Positions 60,612 to 64,000 of a stretch of DNA of 64,000 nt are shown here, in pieces. Origin of the DNA: Enemella evansiae (lineage in GTDB: Bacteria; Actinomycetota; Actinomycetes; Propionibacteriales; Propionibacteriaceae); NCBI RefSeq assembly GCF_002250705.1, contig NZ_NMVP01000033.1, forward strand, positions 124,001-188,000. The letters are read 5' to 3'. Numbering within the stretch: the first letter of the stretch is position 1; each line of letters begins with the position of its first letter. A model generated the notes under the pieces. It was not told the DNA's origin. It did no database searches and worked only from the letters and a program-made list of their open reading frames with translations. The translations under genes and the position numbers were made by a program.

Positions 60612-61011
60612 TGCGCTTCACCTGGTTCAGGGCGTCGAACAGGGATTCGGTGTAGGCCTTCATCGCGCGCAGGCTGTCGTTCTGCAGCTGCCGGGTGGAG
60701 GTCATCAGCGACCCGAAGTCGGTGGTCTCGGTCTCGGTCAGCGCGGCGGTGATCTTCTCCGCGTAGTCGGCGAGCGCCGCGTTCACCGCGGTGGTCACGT
60801 GTTCGGCCAGGTCGGCGTTGCTGAGCCGCATGGCGAGGGGCTGGATCTCCAGGTCGGTCACCTTGCCGGCGCGTACCTTGACGCTGATCCGGTCGTCGTA
60901 GGCGGCGGCCTCGCCCTCGACCTCGGGCAGCTCGCCCAGCTCGGGCGAGGTGGCGGCCTGATCGACGGTGTCGTTGAGCCGGGACAACACGTCCTCGAAG
61001 TCAGCGGTCAT
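60604..61011 (-). CDS. YbaB/EbfC-like protein of the ESX-style module
   Basis: 135 residues. The helix-strand-strand-strand-helix layout of YbaB (AYDDRISVKVRAGKVTDLEI as the strand region, about 38-57), with long flanking helices. Actinobacterial ESX/EspC loci frequently start with such a gene. It begins 18 nt after the prfA stop. TACCCT lies 7 nt before its ATG, so the module may have its own leaderless promoter inside the operon. Confidence 0.7.
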   Translation of the reverse strand: MTADFEDVLSRLNDTVDQAATSPELGELPEVEGEAAAYDDRISVKVRAGKVTDLEIQPLAMRLSNADLAEHVTTAVNAALADYAEKITAALTETETTDFGSLMTSTRQLQNDSLRAMKAYTESLFDALNQVKRNG

Positions 61012-61029
61012 GGCAGCGAGGGTATCGGC

Positions 61030-62109
61030 TCAGGGGTTCTGCCCGGCGGCCTGCAACCGGGCGGAAAGATCCGCTTCCTGCAGGGCTTCGACGACCCCGG
61101 ACAGGTCACCGGCGAGCACCTGGTCGAGGTTGTAGGCCTTGTAGCCGATCCGGTGGTCGGCGATCCGGTTCTCGGGGAAGTTGTAGGTGCGGATCCGCTC
61201 CGAGCGGTCGACGGTACGCACCTGCGAGGCGCGGGCGGTGGACGCCTCGGCGGCGGCCTGTTCCTCGGCGACGGCGGCGAGCCGGGCGCGCAGCACCCGC
61301 ATCGCCTGCTGCTTGTTCTGCAGCTGGGAGCGTTCGTTCTGGCAGGAGACGACGGTGCCGGTGGGCAGGTGGGTGATCCGGACCGCGGAGTCGGTGGTGT
61401 TGACCCCCTGGCCGCCCTTGCCTGAGGAGCGGAAGACGTCGATGCGCAGGTCCTTCTCGTCGATCTCGACGTCGGTCTCCTCGACCTCGGGCATCACCAG
61501 GACACCGGCCGCGGAGGTGTGGATGCGGCCCTGGGTCTCGGTCACCGGGACCCGCTGCACCCGGTGCACCCCGCCCTCGAACTTCAAGACCCCATAGGGC
61601 AGGTTGTCCGGATCGGCGTCACCGCGGGCCTTCACCGCGACGGTGACCGATTTGAACCCGCCCAGGTCGGTCTCCTGGGAGTCGAGCACCTCGAGGTTCC
61701 AGCCGCGGGTCTCGGCGTAGCGGGTGTACATCCGCAGCAGGTCGCCGGCGAACAGTGCCGATTCCTCCCCGCCCTCACCGGATTTGATCTCCAGCAGCGC
61801 GTCGGCGGAGTCGTTGGGGTCGCGGGGGGCGAGCAGCCGGGTGAGCCGTTCGGTCACCTCGCTCAGGCGTAGACCGAGGGTGTCCGCCTCCGCGGCGAAA
61901 CCGGGGTCCTCGGCGGCGAGCTCCTGGGCGGCGGCCAGGTCGTCGGTGATCCGGGCGTGTTCGTCGAGGGCCTTCACCACCGGCATCAGTTCGGCGTAAC
62001 GGCGGCCGGTACGCCGGGCGCGCACCGGGTCGGCGTGCACCTCGGGGTCGGCCAGGGCACGCTCCAATTCGGCGTACTCGGCCCGCAACGGCTCCGCCGA
62101 CTCGAACAC
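61030..62109 (-). CDS. prfA: Peptide chain release factor 1
   Basis: 359 residues. Ends translation at UAA and UAG. The peptidyl-hydrolysis motif GGQ is at 232-234 ([16 protein letters not shown]), and the codon-recognition PVT is at about 188-190. GTG 62109 follows GGAGATC; the longer frame to 62313 overlaps rpmE and is not used. The normal downstream partner prmC is displaced by 1.66 kb. Confidence 0.96.
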   Translation of the reverse strand: MFESAEPLRAEYAELERALADPEVHADPVRARRTGRRYAELMPVVKALDEHARITDDLAAAQELAAEDPGFAAEADTLGLRLSEVTERLTRLLAPRDPNDSADALLEIKSGEGGEESALFAGDLLRMYTRYAETRGWNLEVLDSQETDLGGFKSVTVAVKARGDADPDNLPYGVLKFEGGVHRVQRVPVTETQGRIHTSAAGVLVMPEVEETDVEIDEKDLRIDVFRSSGKGGQGVNTTDSAVRITHLPTGTVVSCQNERSQLQNKQQAMRVLRARLAAVAEEQAAAEASTARASQVRTVDRSERIRTYNFPENRIADHRIGYKAYNLDQVLAGDLSGVVEALQEADLSARLQAAGQNP

Positions 62110-62150
62110 CCGATCTCCGTTCCTGCTCCGACCTGCTGACCAACGACGAG

Positions 62151-62183
62151 GCGCCGGGTCCGGACCAGTGTCCGACCCCGGCG
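62151..62183 (-). terminator. Hairpin between rpmE and prfA
   Basis: GCGCCGGGTCCGGAC (62151-62165) pairs imperfectly with GTCCGACCCCGGCGC (62169-62183). It lies 16 nt after the rpmE stop and can partially terminate, so that rpmE is made in excess over prfA. Confidence 0.6.
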
Positions 62184-62198
62184 CCCGCGATGAAGAAG

Positions 62199-62423
62199 TT
62201 ACTTCTTCTTGTTCGCACCGGCCTTGGCGTAGCGCTTCTCGAACCGGGCGACGCGGCCGCCGGTGTCGAGGATCTTCTGCTTGCCGGTGTAGAACGGGTG
62301 GCAATTGGAGCACACCTCGGCGCGGATCACGCCGCCCTCGGCGGTGCTGTTGGTGACGAAGGTGTTGCCACAGGTGCAGGTCACCCGGGTCTCACCGTAG
62401 TTGGGATGGATCCCACTCTTCAT
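62199..62423 (-). CDS. rpmE: Ribosomal protein bL31 (zinc-binding form)
   Basis: 74 residues. Four cysteines in zinc-binding arrangement (CTCGNTF and VCSNCHPF), marking the C+ form that stores zinc. The family pattern [20 protein letters not shown] spans residues 2-21. AAGGAGAG lies before the ATG. The basic tail (AKAGANKKK) is usual. Confidence 0.97.
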   Translation of the reverse strand: MKSGIHPNYGETRVTCTCGNTFVTNSTAEGGVIRAEVCSNCHPFYTGKQKILDTGGRVARFEKRYAKAGANKKK

Positions 62424-62620
62424 GTTCTCTCCTTGGTCTTGTGTGTCCGGGTCCCCGATCGGAGATGTGGGGTGAACCGGACCGACTCGCTATTGTGCCC
62501 CAACGCCGACGCAGGTCCAAATGTTCCCGGCCACAGGCCGTAGGCTGTGCAGCGCTCCACGGGTCAACGACGACCACCCCGACGGACTTTCCCTTCCCAC
62601 TCCCGACCTCGGAGGTCTCC

Positions 62621-63391
62621 ATGAAGAACCCAACTCTCGGCAAACGCCTGGCAGCCGAATTCCTCGGCACGTTCTGGCTCGTCTTCGGCGGCTGCGGCTC
62701 GGCGATCTTCGCCGCCGTGGCGATGGGCAAGACCGGTGACGGTCAGCCCTTCCAGGTCGGCATCGGCTACGTCGGCGTCGCGCTGGCGTTCGGCCTCACC
62801 GTGCTCACCATGGCCTACGCCGTCGGCCACATCTCCGGCGGTCACTTCAACCCCGCGGTCAGCATCGGTACCGCGATCGCCGGGCGCACCCCGTGGAAGG
62901 ACGTGCTGCCCTACATCGTCACCCAGGTCATCGCCGGCCTGGTCGCCGGTGCGGTGCTGCTGCTGATCGCCTCCGGCAAGCCGGGCTTCAGCGCCACCGG
63001 CAACATGGCCGCCAACGGTTACGGCGCGAACTCCCCCGATGGTTACAGCCTGGTCGCCGCGCTGGTGATCGAGATCGTGCTGACGATGTTCTTCCTGTTC
63101 GTGATCCTCGGCGCGACCGACGCGCGGGCCCCGAAGGGCTTCGGGCCGATCGCCATCGGTCTGGCGCTGACGCTGATCCACCTGATCTCGATCCCGGTCA
63201 CCAACACCTCGGTGAACCCGGCCCGCTCCACCGCGGTCGCGTTCTTCAACGGCGCGGGCGCCCCCGGTCAGCTCTGGCTGTTCTGGGTCGCGCCGATCGT
63301 CGGCGCCGCCCTCGCCGGCGTGCTCTACAAGGCGCTGCTCGGCTCCGGTGCCGATACCTCCGACCGGGTCGAGGAGGGTCAGGCCGCCTGA
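62621..63391 (+). CDS. aqpZ: Aquaporin Z-type water channel
   Basis: 256 residues with six helices and both NPA boxes: HFNPAVS (77-79) and TSVNPARS near 205. The N-terminal [18 protein letters not shown] is typical of AqpZ. The channel should conduct water rather than glycerol, judged from the compact loops, but the filter residues were not verified by alignment. GGAGGT precedes the ATG. The 197 nt between rpmE and this gene contain the divergent promoters and nothing else recognisable. The 3' end overlaps the convergent LysR gene by 13 nt. Confidence 0.93.
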   Translation: MKNPTLGKRLAAEFLGTFWLVFGGCGSAIFAAVAMGKTGDGQPFQVGIGYVGVALAFGLTVLTMAYAVGHISGGHFNPAVSIGTAIAGRTPWKDVLPYIVTQVIAGLVAGAVLLLIASGKPGFSATGNMAANGYGANSPDGYSLVAALVIEIVLTMFFLFVILGATDARAPKGFGPIAIGLALTLIHLISIPVTNTSVNPARSTAVAFFNGAGAPGQLWLFWVAPIVGAALAGVLYKALLGSGADTSDRVEEGQAA

Positions 63392-64000
63392 GTCACGCTC
63401 TCGCGGCAGGCCTCGATGCAGGCGCGGATCGCCGGGGTGGCCCGGTCGGTGACGTGGGCGACCACCAGCCGCCGGGTGACCCGGGTCCGGCAGGGCCGGA
63501 AGGCGATCCCCACCGGGGCGGTCCGGCGGGCCAGCTCGGGTACCAGGGAGACCGCGTGCCCGGCGGCCACCAGGGCGAGCTGACTGGTGTAGTCGGTGAG
63601 CTGATGGCGTACGCCCGGCTCCGCGCCGGCGTCCCGGACGGCCTGCACCAGAGCCTCGTAGGCGTCGGTACCGGCCGGGCAGGCGGTCCACGGATCCTCG
63701 GCCAGCTCGGCGAGCGGGACCTCGTCCCGGCCGGCCAGCGGGTGGGCCTCGGGGAGCGCGACGAAGACCTCCTCGTCGCTGATCACCTCCCCGCCGATCC
63801 GGGCCGGCAGGTTCAGCGGCCGCGAACTCCAGGACTCGATGATCAGCAGGTCCAGTTCACCGGTGCGCAGCCTCGGGATCATGTGTACGCCCTCGCCGTC
63901 GAAGAGCTGGGGTTGCAGCCCGGGGTGCCGCTCGGCGAGCCGGGTCAGCGCCTCGGGGACGATCCCGCGGATGACGCTGCCGACCGCGCCGAGGCGTACC
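63379..64000 (-). CDS. LysR-family regulator, effector-binding domain (5' part outside window)
   Basis: At least 207 residues, with the frame open to the window edge. What is visible is the periplasmic-binding-like effector domain: [47 protein letters not shown] and [16 protein letters not shown]. The HTH domain lies outside. The target is unknown. The ATG at 63882 is internal. Confidence 0.85.
   Translation of the reverse strand, partial: VRLGAVGSVIRGIVPEALTRLAERHPGLQPQLFDGEGVHMIPRLRTGELDLLIIESWSSRPLNLPARIGGEVISDEEVFVALPEAHPLAGRDEVPLAELAEDPWTACPAGTDAYEALVQAVRDAGAEPGVRHQLTDYTSQLALVAAGHAVSLVPELARRTAPVGIAFRPCRTRVTRRLVVAHVTDRATPAIRACIEACRESVTQAA

Overview
The window looks like chromosomal DNA from a high-GC Gram-positive actinobacterium, most likely in or near the Propionibacteriales/Propionibacteriaceae. 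This is inferred from gene content: a NucS mismatch endonuclease, a DivIVA-like coiled-coil protein, a DUF2550 gene beside the ATP synthase operon, the rpmE-prfA-prmC-Sua5-wecA-atp gene order, several coenzyme-B12 acyl-CoA genes, and many start codons preceded at 6-8 nt by TAnnnT hexamers, the signature of leaderless mRNAs. No rRNA, tRNA, CRISPR array, integrase or transposase was recognised.

Left part (1-21.6 kb). A truncated GNAT-NUDIX fusion, a secreted M14 carboxypeptidase, a Cys-less thioredoxin/TPR co-chaperone and phosphoglucomutase come first. A tightly coupled operon follows (5052-13976): HutC-type regulator, three-part TRAP transporter, CaiB/BaiF CoA-transferase, MmgE/PrpD protein, acyl-CoA dehydrogenase, CitE-type lyase and MaoC-like hydratase. 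Together these form a credible uptake and degradation route for itaconate or a related C5 dicarboxylate, giving pyruvate and acetyl-CoA. After it come a YihY protein, an isobutyryl-CoA-mutase-type large subunit, a secreted phosphodiester glycosidase, an acyl-CoA synthetase and a secreted sialidase-like protein. Palindromic repeats with CGAGTAG/TGTCGAG ends fill the gene ends of this part and were not seen to the right of it.

Middle (21.7-48.3 kb). A DUF222/HNH gene lies between inverted copies of a second repeat family. Next are a CMP-sialate-synthetase/phosphatase fusion with a convergent glycosyltransferase-like gene, a MarR/PH-domain cluster, and thiolase-meaB divergent from methylmalonyl-CoA epimerase. 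These are followed by a DivIVA-like protein, an AI-2E-family permease, nucS and a LON-domain protein. A complete multicomponent phenol hydroxylase (dmpLMNOP-like) is led by an unfamiliar 144-residue protein in the place of DmpK and is divergent from a large ATPase-LuxR regulator. Fatty-acid and signalling genes follow, including a histidine kinase with an in-frame TAG ahead of its only usable start, then an orphan antitoxin, a lipoprotein cyclophilin and a cobalamin adenosyltransferase.

Right part (48.4-64 kb). The full F1Fo ATP synthase operon, wecA, Sua5 and prmC are on the minus strand. Between prmC and prfA sits a four-gene, overlapping type VII (ESX)-style module: a YbaB-like protein, a WXG100-like substrate, a CpnT-N-like membrane protein without a toxin payload, and an immunity-like protein. 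rpmE, an aquaporin and a truncated LysR regulator close the window. The ESX-style module inside a housekeeping translation operon and the C5-dicarboxylate operon are the most notable systems.
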